Origin: CAVRGQ01 sp963720785
Lineage (GTDB): Bacteria > Actinomycetota > Acidimicrobiia > IMCC26256 > DASPTH01
Assembly: GCA_963720785.1 (NCBI GenBank)
Contig: CAVRGQ010000005.1
Location: forward strand, 682,001 to 746,000
Reading direction: 5' to 3'
DNA length: 64,000 nt
A program made the translations under genes and the position numbers. Of the stretch, positions 36,050-43,744 are shown piece by piece; position 1 is the first letter of the stretch, and each line of letters opens with the position of its first letter. The notes below the pieces were generated by a model. The model did no database searches. It worked only from the letters and a program-made list of their open reading frames with translations, and was not told where the DNA came from.

Positions 36050-37330
36050 CTAGAGCGAACGCTCGTAGGCCATGATGGCCTCGATCTGGGTCTTGGTGAG
36101 TACTGCGCCGAAGTGGGGCATGCGGCCCGAGGAGATGCCCCGGATGCCGTAGGCCTCGTTGGCGGGCACGCCCTCGCTGATCCACGCGAAGAGCTGCGCC
36201 TCGCCGTCGGGCGGCGGGAACTGGCCGTTGACGTCGCCGTTGGTGAGGTTGGGCCCGTAGGCGCCACCGGCCATCACGCCCATCGTCGGGTTCGCCTGGG
36301 GGTTCGTTGGGTCGAAGTACGACCAGCCGCGCGTGTGGCAGCGGGCGCAGTTGTTCATGAAGAGGATCTGTCCGTCGGTCGCCGTCTTGGTGGTCTGGTC
36401 CCAGCTCTGCGCGACCTGCAGGTTCTCCTGCTTCTGCTCGATGACCTTGTCGTAGGTGGCGATGTCGGCCGCGGAGGTCTGCTGGGCCCGTTCGGCGACG
36501 GCTGCGTCGAGCTCGGCTTGGGCGTCGGTGATCCACTTGGCCGCGGCAGCCTGGACCTTCGGGTCGTCGAGTTGCGCCTTGCCCACGCAGGCCGAGCGAC
36601 TGGTGCAGTCCCGCACCTCGGCGGCGGCCGCGGTCTGGGCCTTGTCGGGCGTGGTGCCCAAGCTCTCGACGTAGTTCACGAGATCGGAGATGCCCTGTTC
36701 CTGCAGGACGCCCTTGCCGGACTTCACTCCCCACGACGGCATGGGTGTTCCCGGCCTGCCGTACGTGATGATGTTGGTCAGCTGGGCCCGCGAATACCGC
36801 AGCGAAGCGAGTTGGAGGCTGGGCGCGGCCCACGACACCTGCTTGGGCAGGCAGTAGGGCTGCTTGTCGGCGAGGTCCTGCGTGATCGCCGCGGTCGGGT
36901 CGCAGCGCGGGTCCTCGCTCTTCACGGTGAAGCTCGCGACGCCGCCGCCCCCGTCGACACCGTGGCAGTTGGCGCAGAGGAGCGACTTCGTGGCGTCGTA
37001 CTGCTTCGACTGGCTGTTGGCGAAGAGGATCGCACCGCGCTCGATCGAGCGGTCCTTGAACCCGGAGGCCGCGGCGTCTTCGCGGAAGGGCTCCCAGATG
37101 AAGTAGGCCAGCATGCCGACGATCACGATGACGAGCGCGACCAGTGCGACGCCGAGTGCGCGTTCGAGGTGCGCGCCCTCGAGGACGTCGTCGCCGAAGA
37201 ACGGCTCGAGGTTCTCGGGGGTCGTCGTGTCGGGAGTCCGCCGCGAAGCGACGACGCGGTACAGCAGGAAGCCGATGACCGCGACGATCGCGACGACGTT
37301 GATGACGAGGAGGACAGTACGGGTGTTCAT
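36050..37330 (-). CDS. Membrane-anchored dihaem cytochrome c
   Basis: 426-residue cytochrome c with two CXXCH sites, CANCH at residue 119 and CARCH at 328. Two N-terminal hydrophobic helices (about 5-25 and 58-78) anchor it, with the haem domains presumably outside. Each domain has a methionine-bearing segment of the class I type (RPGTPMPSWG and SGRMPHFGAV). Between the domains is an unusual ~90-residue insertion with cysteines (DCTSRSACVG) and a long charged helix (AQAELDAAVAERAQQTSAAD). It probably takes the place of cytochrome c1/QcrC, passing electrons from the Rieske protein to an oxidase. Confidence 0.9.
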   Translation of the reverse strand: MNTRTVLLVINVVAIVAVIGFLLYRVVASRRTPDTTTPENLEPFFGDDVLEGAHLERALGVALVALVIVIVGMLAYFIWEPFREDAAASGFKDRSIERGAILFANSQSKQYDATKSLLCANCHGVDGGGGVASFTVKSEDPRCDPTAAITQDLADKQPYCLPKQVSWAAPSLQLASLRYSRAQLTNIITYGRPGTPMPSWGVKSGKGVLQEQGISDLVNYVESLGTTPDKAQTAAAAEVRDCTSRSACVGKAQLDDPKVQAAAAKWITDAQAELDAAVAERAQQTSAADIATYDKVIEQKQENLQVAQSWDQTTKTATDGQILFMNNCARCHTRGWSYFDPTNPQANPTMGVMAGGAYGPNLTNGDVNGQFPPPDGEAQLFAWISEGVPANEAYGIRGISSGRMPHFGAVLTKTQIEAIMAYERSL

Positions 37331-37372
37331 GCGAACGAGGCTCCGTTGGCTACAGGTGCCAGGCGCGGGCGG

Positions 37373-38239
37373 TCAGACACAGAGCGGCCCTTCGGGACTC
37401 TGGTTGGTGGTGTTGGTACCGATGGGCGGGCCGAGCACGAGGTTGCCGGTGTCGACGACGACGCTGCCGCCGGTGACCTCGAACACGAAGCGGTCCATGC
37501 CGCGCGGCGCCGGTCCGGCCTCCTTCTCCCCGACCCGGTTGTACTTCGAACCGTGGCACGGGCACTCGAACCACTGCGAACTCTGGCACCAGGGCACGCG
37601 GCACCCGAGGTGCGGGCACTTCTGGTAGAGCGCCACGTAGCCGGCCTCCATACCCGCGAGGATCGGCGGCGTGTAGGCCGGCACCTTCTTCGCAGCCGGC
37701 AGGTCGGCCTTCGGGTAGGGGACGATGTAGGTCTTGGCGGTGGCGTTGTAGTACGGCTGCTTGTTGTCGAAGGCCGACTGGATGTCGGACGTCGACCCAA
37801 CATTCACCTTGCCGCCGAAGCCGCTGCTCGCGCCCGGCCACAGGAAGGCGAGCGCCGAGACGCCGAACGCGCCGAGGCCGAGGCCGGTACCGGCGAGCAG
37901 CGAGCGGTTGAAGAACTGGCGGCGGGTGACCCCGAGCTCGTCGAGGTCGACGGGCTCGTATTTCGCAACGGTGGAGGAGCCAACGGGCTCGGGCACCGAC
38001 GATGCACCCGACTCGATGGCCTGGCGGGCCTCGTCGGCGCGCTCACGACCCTCCGCGGTCTCGGCCGCGACGTCCTCACCCGATGCCGCCGCTGTCGCCG
38101 CTGCCGACGCGCCGGCGGCTTCGTCACGCTTGCGCGTCTCGCGGCTCAGCGTCCCCGTGGTCGAGCGCTTGCGCGCGGAGACCAGGAGACCCACGACCGC
38201 GAGCACGACGATCACAGCGATGGCGATGGCGATCAGCAC
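37373..38239 (-). CDS. Rieske iron-sulfur protein of the bc complex
   Basis: 288-residue protein. The [2Fe-2S] ligands are in CPHLGCRVPW and CPCHGSKYN (C-x-H and C-x2-H), with an extra cysteine pair position in the first loop (WCQSS). An N-terminal helix (MLIAIAIAVIVVLAVVGLLVS), an Ala/Glu-rich linker and a second hydrophobic, twin-arginine-free segment (RRQFFNRSLLAGTGLGLGAFGVSAL) precede the Rieske fold. It takes electrons from menaquinol and passes them to cytochrome c. Directly upstream of the dihaem cytochrome gene in the operon. Confidence 0.95.
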   Translation of the reverse strand: MLIAIAIAVIVVLAVVGLLVSARKRSTTGTLSRETRKRDEAAGASAAATAAASGEDVAAETAEGRERADEARQAIESGASSVPEPVGSSTVAKYEPVDLDELGVTRRQFFNRSLLAGTGLGLGAFGVSALAFLWPGASSGFGGKVNVGSTSDIQSAFDNKQPYYNATAKTYIVPYPKADLPAAKKVPAYTPPILAGMEAGYVALYQKCPHLGCRVPWCQSSQWFECPCHGSKYNRVGEKEAGPAPRGMDRFVFEVTGGSVVVDTGNLVLGPPIGTNTTNQSPEGPLCV

Positions 38240-38251
38240 TGACCCCTGCTC

Positions 38252-39109
38252 CTACAACTCGAAGTAGATCCCGTCCTTCCACGGCATCACCAGGTTGAAG
38301 CCCGGGCCACGGAAGAACGAACCGATGATGACGAGCACCGCCCACATCACCATGAACAGCGTGAAGAGGGAGATGGCGAACTTGCGGTCGTGCGGCTTGT
38401 TCGACGGGTTCTTGTCGACGAACGGCGACAGCATGAGCAGCACGAGCGCGATTCCCGGTGCGAGCACACCCGCGATCTGCGGGTTGAACATCGTCAGCAG
38501 CTCTTGCAGACCGAGGAAGTACCACGGCGCCTTCGACGGGTTCGGGGTCTTGTTGAAGTCGGCGAGGCTGAGGAGTGGCGCACGCACCAGCGCGGCGAAG
38601 ATCACGAGCCCGGCGAGGAGGATCAGGATGGCCGAGAACTCGATCACGAGCAGGTGCGGCCAGGTGTGCACCTTGTCCTGCGCCTCGCCCCGGGTCTGCT
38701 GGATCGACCCCGACTTCACGACGGTCAGCAGGCGCTGGGTGTGACCACCCGGTCCGGTGGTGGTGGGTGCCGGCAGCGTGGCGGTCGCGGCCGCGGCGGC
38801 GCCGCCTCCCGCGGCCGCGGCCGCGCCGCCACCGGCGGCTGCGGCCTTGCGACGCTTGGCCCGCTCGAGCAGGTGCGCCGGGATCTTGGCGCCGCTCTCG
38901 GTGGTGACGTCTTCGGCCGGCGGGCCCGACTCGGCGGGCGCGGCGCCTTCGGCCGTGGTGGGCGCGGCCGCGGCGGGGGCGGCTTCGGTGGGTGCAGCTT
39001 CCGTGGCGGCGGGCGCGGCGTCGCCGCCTTCGTCGCCGTCGACAGGGAGGCCGAGCGCCTTTCGGCGCTCCTTGCTCCGCTGCAGCAGGTGTTCGGGGAT
39101 CTCCGTCAC
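38252..39109 (-). CDS. Cytochrome b C-terminal part (subunit IV-like) with repeated N-terminal motif
   Basis: 285-residue protein. The C-terminal ~150 residues form three hydrophobic helices that match the PetD/subunit IV half of cytochrome b; the quinol-site segment reads KAPWYFLGLQELL. The first ~130 residues are a low-complexity Ala/Pro/Glu extension framed by two copies of a short basic motif, IPEHLLQRSKERRK at residues 4-17 and IPAHLLERAKRRK at about 75-87. Together with the gene at 39126-39920 it makes a split cytochrome b, as in b6f complexes. Confidence 0.92.
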   Translation of the reverse strand: MTEIPEHLLQRSKERRKALGLPVDGDEGGDAAPAATEAAPTEAAPAAAAPTTAEGAAPAESGPPAEDVTTESGAKIPAHLLERAKRRKAAAAGGGAAAAAGGGAAAAATATLPAPTTTGPGGHTQRLLTVVKSGSIQQTRGEAQDKVHTWPHLLVIEFSAILILLAGLVIFAALVRAPLLSLADFNKTPNPSKAPWYFLGLQELLTMFNPQIAGVLAPGIALVLLMLSPFVDKNPSNKPHDRKFAISLFTLFMVMWAVLVIIGSFFRGPGFNLVMPWKDGIYFEL

Positions 39110-39125
39110 GTTCTCAGCTCCCGAT

Positions 39126-39920
39126 CTACAGCGGTCCGGAGATGCCGCCGTCCTTGCGGACGCGCCAGAAGTGGACCGCCATGAAGATGACGATCACGAA
39201 GGGCAACAGCAACACGTGCAGGACGTACCAACGGAGCAGGGTCTCGTTGCTGATCTCCTTCGATCCCAGCAACACGTATTTGACGGACGACCCGAAGACG
39301 GGGGTGTAGCCCATCATGTTCGTGCCCACCGTGACCGCCCAGAGGGCCAGCTGGTCCCAGGGCAGCAGGTAGCCGGTGAACGAGAGCAGCAGGGTGAGCG
39401 TGAGCAGCACGACGCCGATGACCCAGTTGAACTCGCGTGGCGCCTTGTACGCGCCGTGGTAGAAGACACGCGCCATGTGCAGGAAGACGGTGAGCACCAT
39501 GAGGTGCGCCGCCCATCTGTGCATGTTCCTGACCAGCGAACCGAAGGTGACCGCCGTCTCCAGCGTGCGCACCGTCGGCCACGCGGCCGCCGCCGTGGGG
39601 CGGTAGAAGAACATCAGGAAGATGCCGGTGACCGTGAGCAGGATGAACAGGAAGAAGGAGAGCCCACCCAGACAGAGGGTGTACGACACCTTCACCGCGT
39701 GCCGCTTCACCTTCACCGGGTGAAGGTGGTACAGCACGTTGTTCATGATCACGTAGGACCGGTTGCGCGGACTGTCGGTGTAGCCGCGCCGGAAGACCGA
39801 ACCCGGTCGGAAGATCGCGGTCCACGCCTGTGATCCGCGGACCTTCTCGTCGACCTTTTCCATCTTCTCGGCGACCTTCAGGCCCCCGTTGCCGTTGCTG
39901 GTGCCGTTGCCGTTGGCCAC
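39126..39920 (-). CDS. Cytochrome b N-terminal part (cytochrome b6-like)
   Basis: 264-residue four-helix protein. The paired haem histidines lie in RNMHRWAAHLMVLTVFLHMARV and RWYVLHVLLLPFVIVIFMAVHFW. Other conserved parts are FNWVIGVVLLTLTLLLSFTGYLLPWDQ and AVTVGTNM. The N-terminus is an Asn/Gly-rich leader followed by an amphipathic helix. It lacks the last four helices of full-length QcrB, which the next gene supplies. Starts at ATG 39920. Confidence 0.95.
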   Translation of the reverse strand: MANGNGTSNGNGGLKVAEKMEKVDEKVRGSQAWTAIFRPGSVFRRGYTDSPRNRSYVIMNNVLYHLHPVKVKRHAVKVSYTLCLGGLSFFLFILLTVTGIFLMFFYRPTAAAAWPTVRTLETAVTFGSLVRNMHRWAAHLMVLTVFLHMARVFYHGAYKAPREFNWVIGVVLLTLTLLLSFTGYLLPWDQLALWAVTVGTNMMGYTPVFGSSVKYVLLGSKEISNETLLRWYVLHVLLLPFVIVIFMAVHFWRVRKDGGISGPL

Positions 39921-39950
39921 GTACCTGTTCTCCCTCGAAACCTTTGACTC

Positions 39951-40364
39951 TCAGAACCGCACGCCGTAGGCGTAGCCGTGCCTCGGCGTGCGGGTGTGCG
40001 GGTCGCCGTCGGCGATGTCGGGCGAGAGCTTCCCCAGGACGATGACGCCGGTGGGGCAGCGGTCGACACAGAGCGCGCAGCGGGTGCAGACGTCTTCGTC
40101 GACGATGAACGCCACGTGGTCGCGCGGGTCCTCACCGGGCTTCTCGGTGTTGACCGCGCCGTCGATCACGTCGACCGACAGCATGTGGATGCACTTCCAC
40201 GGACAGATGTCGACGCAGCCCTCGCACATGATGCACTCGGCCTGGTCGATGTGGAGGAACTGCTTCGGCTTCACCGACGCGGTGAGGAACGCCGGGTCGA
40301 CCTCCTGCAGCTGGTAGTCGGTGACGAACTCGGGCATCGCCGGGTTCGCGTCGGTGCGGGCCAT
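39951..40364 (-). CDS. 2x[4Fe-4S] ferredoxin-type subunit
   Basis: 137-residue soluble protein with two cluster motifs, CIMCEGCVDICPWKC and CTRCALCVDRCPTGV. An ~35-residue N-terminal region precedes them and a ~35-residue tail follows. It lies inside the bc operon, one base overlapping the gene upstream and 30 bases before cytochrome b. It may donate low-potential electrons to, or accept them from, the quinone side of the complex, which would be unusual for actinobacterial bc1 systems. Direction of electron flow is not decidable from sequence. Confidence 0.93.
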   Translation of the reverse strand: MARTDANPAMPEFVTDYQLQEVDPAFLTASVKPKQFLHIDQAECIMCEGCVDICPWKCIHMLSVDVIDGAVNTEKPGEDPRDHVAFIVDEDVCTRCALCVDRCPTGVIVLGKLSPDIADGDPHTRTPRHGYAYGVRF

Positions 40365-40894
40365 CAGGCGTCACCCCCTCCGGCGGTGGCGGCGGCCGGC
40401 TGCGCGGTCTTGCGGCGCAGCGGTCGGTTGAAGCGCGACTTCTTGGGGGCCTCGTCGGTGGCCGGCGCCGCGACGTCGCCGCGCTTCTGCCAGGCCACGA
40501 AGAGCCCCACCTGCGCGACGAGCACGATGCCGTAGATGAGCACCACGATGATGTCGCGGATGTTGTGCTTGTCGAAGTTGAACGGCCAGTTCACGATGCC
40601 CAGGCCGAAGATGTCCTGACCGCTGCGGAACACGAACTTCGTGGTGTCCCACTGCAGGTACTTGTCGGAGAAGGTGATCCACTCGTGGGGGATCACGGCG
40701 TACCCGAGCGTCATCATCGCGAACACGCCGACCGCGCCGGCCATGCACTCGGCCCACGTCGAATCCCGCTCGGGCTTCGGCCGCTTCATCAGCCCCACGA
40801 TCACGATCAAGCCGATCACGAAGAGCGCGATCGACCAGACCAGGCGGCCCGCGGGCCGCATCCAGGGTTCCCAGTCAGGGATGAGATTGGGCAT
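40364..40894 (-). CDS. Membrane protein heading the bc-complex operon
   Basis: 176-residue protein, family not recognised. Three hydrophobic helices are seen (LVWSIALFVIGLIVIVGLM; CMAGAVGVFAMMTLGYAVIP; IIVVLIYGIVLVAQVGLFVAW), with a Trp/Asp-rich loop (QWDTTKFVFRSGQDIFGL) that resembles a membrane-surface segment. The C-terminus is Ala/Lys/Arg rich. ATG 40894 has a strong GGAGGAG ribosome site. The gap upstream to 41084 contains the divergent promoters but I could not fix them. Confidence 0.8.
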   Translation of the reverse strand: MPNLIPDWEPWMRPAGRLVWSIALFVIGLIVIVGLMKRPKPERDSTWAECMAGAVGVFAMMTLGYAVIPHEWITFSDKYLQWDTTKFVFRSGQDIFGLGIVNWPFNFDKHNIRDIIVVLIYGIVLVAQVGLFVAWQKRGDVAAPATDEAPKKSRFNRPLRRKTAQPAAATAGGGDA

Positions 40895-41084
40895 CGGGCC
40901 CCTGCTCCTCCGGCGTGCAGTGACGGGACGGTGACTTCTCAGCGGTTTTCTAACACGCTATCCCAGGCATCTGCCCATCGGCGGTACGGGATCCGGTGGG
41001 TTTTCGCGACGGTGCACGCGCGACGATGGTGACCGTGACGACGTGTGTGATGCCCGCCCCCACGATCACAAGCGCACAAGCCCG

Positions 41085-42326
41085 ATGACGGACGTCTGGG
41101 ACGTCCTCGTCGTCGGTGGCGGCCCCTCGGGCGCGGCCTGCGGCTACTGGCTCGCCGAGGCTGGCCACCGTGTGCTCGTGGTCGAGAAGAAGCGCTTCCC
41201 GCGCGAGAAGACCTGCGGCGACGGTCTCACGCCCCGCGCGGTCCGCCAACTCGAGGACATGGGCCTCGCCCAGCCGCTCTCCGAGTGCCTCCGCTACGAC
41301 GGCCTCCGGTCGATCGCGCACGGCGTGACGCTCGAGTTGAAGTGGCCCGACCACCCCGACTTCCCCAACTACGGCTACGTGATGCGCCGCCGCGACCTCG
41401 ACGAGATGGTCGCCGACAACGCGGTCAAGGCCGGCGCCACGGTGTGGACCGCGAGCGAGGCGATCGAGCCGCTGCGCGAAGACGGACTCGTCGTCGGCGC
41501 GGTGGTCAGGCGTGAGGGCACGCCGCAACCGGTGCGGGCCCGCTACGTGGTGGTCGCCGACGGCGCCAACTCCCGCTTCGGACGGGCGCTGGGCACCAGT
41601 CGCGACCGCAGCTACCCGCTCGGCATGGCGGTGCGCGGCTACTTCCAGAGCCCTCACCACGACGAGCCGTGGATCGAGAGCCACCTCGACATCCGAGACC
41701 GCGACGGCAACCACCTCCCCGGGTACGGGTGGATCTTCCCGGTGGGCGACGGCACGGTGAACGTGGGCGTCGGCCTCCTCTCCACCTTCTCGGGGTGGAA
41801 GGACATCAACACCAGCCGGCTCATGGAGGCCTTCTGCGACACCGCGCCGGCGCGCTGGGGCATCTCCGCCGACACGTCGTGCGGCGCGTTCACCGGCGGC
41901 AAGCTCCCCACCGGCGGTTCGGTCACCCCCAACATCGGGCCCACCTGGCTCACCGTCGGCGACGCGGCCGGCTCGGTGAACCCGTTCAACGGCGAGGGCA
42001 TCTCACTCGCGTACGAGACCGGACGGCTCGCGGCGGAGTCGGTGTCGCAGGCCCTGCGCACCGGCGACGGCCTCGCCCTCGCCCGCTACCCCCAGCGGCT
42101 CGAGGAGATCTACGGCCTCTACTGGAAGGTCGCCCGGGCGTTCGTGAAGGCGATCGGCAACCCGGCGGTGATGCGGGAGCTCACCCGTGTGGGCATGCAG
42201 TCGCGCACGCTCATGGAGTGGGTGCTGCGGATCATGGCGAACCTGCTGCGCCCCGACGAGCTCGGCCCGGCCGAGGCCGCCTACAAGCTCGTCGCGGCCA
42301 TGGTCGCGCTCGGCCCGGAACCCTGA
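41085..42326 (+). CDS. Geranylgeranyl reductase family flavoprotein (MenJ-like)
   Basis: 413-residue FAD enzyme. The dinucleotide-binding motif VLVVGGGPSGAACGYWLAEAG and KTCGDGLTPRAV at the N-terminus, ADGANSRFGRAL, and the second FAD motif VGDAAGSVNPFNGEGISLAYETGRLAA are typical of geranylgeranyl reductases. In actinobacteria the close relatives reduce one isoprene unit of menaquinone. Its position next to a quinol-oxidising complex supports that role, although lipid-chain reduction for other isoprenoids is possible. ATG 41085 is chosen over an upstream ATG-like start because the FAD motif then sits at its usual distance. Confidence 0.88.
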   Translation: MTDVWDVLVVGGGPSGAACGYWLAEAGHRVLVVEKKRFPREKTCGDGLTPRAVRQLEDMGLAQPLSECLRYDGLRSIAHGVTLELKWPDHPDFPNYGYVMRRRDLDEMVADNAVKAGATVWTASEAIEPLREDGLVVGAVVRREGTPQPVRARYVVVADGANSRFGRALGTSRDRSYPLGMAVRGYFQSPHHDEPWIESHLDIRDRDGNHLPGYGWIFPVGDGTVNVGVGLLSTFSGWKDINTSRLMEAFCDTAPARWGISADTSCGAFTGGKLPTGGSVTPNIGPTWLTVGDAAGSVNPFNGEGISLAYETGRLAAESVSQALRTGDGLALARYPQRLEEIYGLYWKVARAFVKAIGNPAVMRELTRVGMQSRTLMEWVLRIMANLLRPDELGPAEAAYKLVAAMVALGPEP

Positions 42327-42334
42327 TTTCGACG

Positions 42335-42381
42335 AACCGGCGTCAATCCGAGCCCATAGTGGGCAGGAATTGACGCCAGTT
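42335..42381. terminator. Bidirectional hairpin between convergent menJ-like and moaD genes
   Basis: Arms AACCGGCGTCAAT (42335-42347) and ATTGACGCCAGTT (42369-42381) pair with a single mismatch, and the loop contains a further GCCCA/TGGGC stem. It sits nine bases after the menJ-like stop and 15 bases past the moaD stop, so it can terminate both transcripts. Confidence 0.7.
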
Positions 42382-42395
42382 GGTGGAGGAAGGGG

Positions 42396-42655
42396 CTAGC
42401 CGCCGGAGACGGGGGGAGGACGGCCACTTCGTCGCCGTCGTGCAGCGGGGTGGCGGGGCCGTCGGCGGGTTCGTCGCCGTTCACCCACACCCGGGCGGTG
42501 CCCAGCACGTCGGCGAAGTCGGGTCCGTAGCGGGCAACGGCGTCGTCGAGCAGCGCGCCCACGGTGGAGCCGTCGTCGACGGTGAACGCGTCGGCCGCGG
42601 TGCCCGCGGCATCACGGGCCTGGGCGAAGCAACGCAGGCTGACGGTCGCGGACAG
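42396..42655 (-). CDS. moaD: MoaD/ThiS-family sulfur carrier (frameshifted; non-standard start)
   Basis: Ubiquitin-like carrier of about 86 residues for molybdopterin synthase. It reads TVSLRCFAQARDAAG, VGALLDDAVARYG, VWVNGDEP and HDGDEVAVLPP. As read, the frame then misses its end. With one base restored in the C-run near 42409-42414 it finishes VSGG and stops at 42396, the C-terminal di-glycine needed for thiocarboxylation. No ATG, GTG or TTG precedes the conserved N-terminus; CTG 42655, a few bases after the previous stop and a GAGGG, is the best start. GTG 42562 would remove the first strand. Confidence 0.72.
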
Positions 42656-42663
42656 ACCGGCCC

Positions 42664-43020
42664 TCAGTGCTCGGTGTCGACGTTGGTGCGCGCCGCGGGC
42701 AGGGCCTCGAGGCGGGCGGGGTCGATCGGGGCGCCCGTGACCTCGTCGACGCCGTAGGTGCCGGCGTCGATGCGCTCCAGCGCGGCCTGCAGCTCGGAGA
42801 GCTCGGCCTCGAGCTGCTCGAGGATCGACAGATCCTTCTCGCGCTCGAAGGTCTCGGTGCCCATGTCGGCGGGGTGCTGGTCGTAGTCGCTCAGCTCGGA
42901 GACGTCTTCGTTCTCCGAGGTGCCGAGCTCGTCGCGCAGGCCGGCGATGAGGCCCTCCACGCGCGTCTGCTCCTCGGCGATGCGCTCGCGGGCCAGTTCG
43001 GGATCGATCGGTGCAGTCAC
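42664..43020 (-). CDS. TraR/DksA-like protein lacking zinc-finger cysteines
   Basis: 118-residue protein with a helical hairpin (ELARERIAEEQTRVEGLI; ILEQLEAELSELQAALERID) and the family segment AGTYGVDEVTGAPIDPARLEALPAAR. In zinc-finger members the corresponding positions are C-x2-C; here they are Asp and Thr, and the second pair is also absent. It therefore probably folds without zinc. The family includes RNA-polymerase secondary-channel regulators. GTG 43020 gives the N-terminus TAPIDPE. Confidence 0.8.
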   Translation of the reverse strand: MTAPIDPELARERIAEEQTRVEGLIAGLRDELGTSENEDVSELSDYDQHPADMGTETFEREKDLSILEQLEAELSELQAALERIDAGTYGVDEVTGAPIDPARLEALPAARTNVDTEH

Positions 43021-43037
43021 GCTCCGGAATCTACCGC

Positions 43038-43670
43038 TCACCCACCGGCGAGCCGCAGCCCGAGGATTTCCGCCGTGTCGGTGAGCATCGTCTCGAGCTC
43101 CGTGAGCCGGGTCACGGGGTCGTCGAGCTCCAGCAGCCGCTGGCCGTCGAGCGGGCCGACCGGCGCCATCGACGCGGCCTCGTAGGACGCGCGTGCGGGA
43201 TCGTCGTCGAGCTCGGCGGCCCCGACGGGCGCGGCGCGGTCGCCGAGCTCCGCGCTCATCGCCAGCACCCGGCTGAGCAGGCGTTGTACCGACGTGCGCA
43301 ACTCCGCGGCGCGCCCGCGTCGCGCACACGCGGCTCGTCGAGGAGGTCGATCTCCGCGCGCGGGAACGGGTCGTCGTCGAGCCACTTGCGCACGCGCAGG
43401 CGTTCGGTGCCCACCGTCGCGAGCAGGAAACGCCCGTCGGGAGTGCGCGGCGGCTTCGACGATGCGCGCGACCGTGCCCACCGCGAAGCGCGCGTCGCCG
43501 CCGCCGACCTCGAAGCCTCGCTCGATGAGCACCACGCCGAAGCGGCCGTCGCCGCGGAGGCACGTCTCGGCCAGCAGGCGGTAGCGCTCCTCGAACAGGT
43601 GGAGGGGCAGCACCGCGTGAGGGAAGAGCACCGTCCCCAAGGGGAACATCGGCAGCGTCTTCCCGGCCAT
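43038..43670 (-). CDS. LON-substrate-binding-domain protein (two frameshifts)
   Basis: About 210-residue protein with a Lon N-terminal (PUA-like) domain and no protease. It starts KTLPMFPLGTVLFPHAVLPLHLFEERYRLL. The frame is lost near 43440, where the proper continuation TPDGRFLLATVGTERLRVRKW lies one frame over, and regained near 43315, where AELRTSVQRLLSRVLAM returns to the first frame. One extra and one missing base compensate. The helical C-terminus ends ILGLRLAGG. Family function is unclear; it may bind peptides or nucleotides. Confidence 0.82.
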   Translation of the reverse strand: MAGKTLPMFPLGTVLFPHAVLPLHLFEERYRLLAETCLRGDGRFGVVLIERGFEVGGGDARFAVGTVARIVEAAAHSRRAFPARDGGHRTPARAQVARRRPVPARGDRPPRRAACARRGRAAELRTSVQRLLSRVLAMSAELGDRAAPVGAAELDDDPARASYEAASMAPVGPLDGQRLLELDDPVTRLTELETMLTDTAEILGLRLAGG

Positions 43671-43744
43671 CCGGCCACCGTACCGGGCGTGAGCGCGCCG
43701 GACGGCGCAGCCCGTCGAGGCCGCGGGAAAGGCGTGAACTGCTG

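Noticed and set aside
36113..38242. 709-codon plus-strand reading frame opposite the cytochrome c and Rieske genes
   Set aside because: Low-complexity Arg/Leu/Val/Gly composition and antisense to CXXCH and Rieske motifs; a GC-rich shadow.
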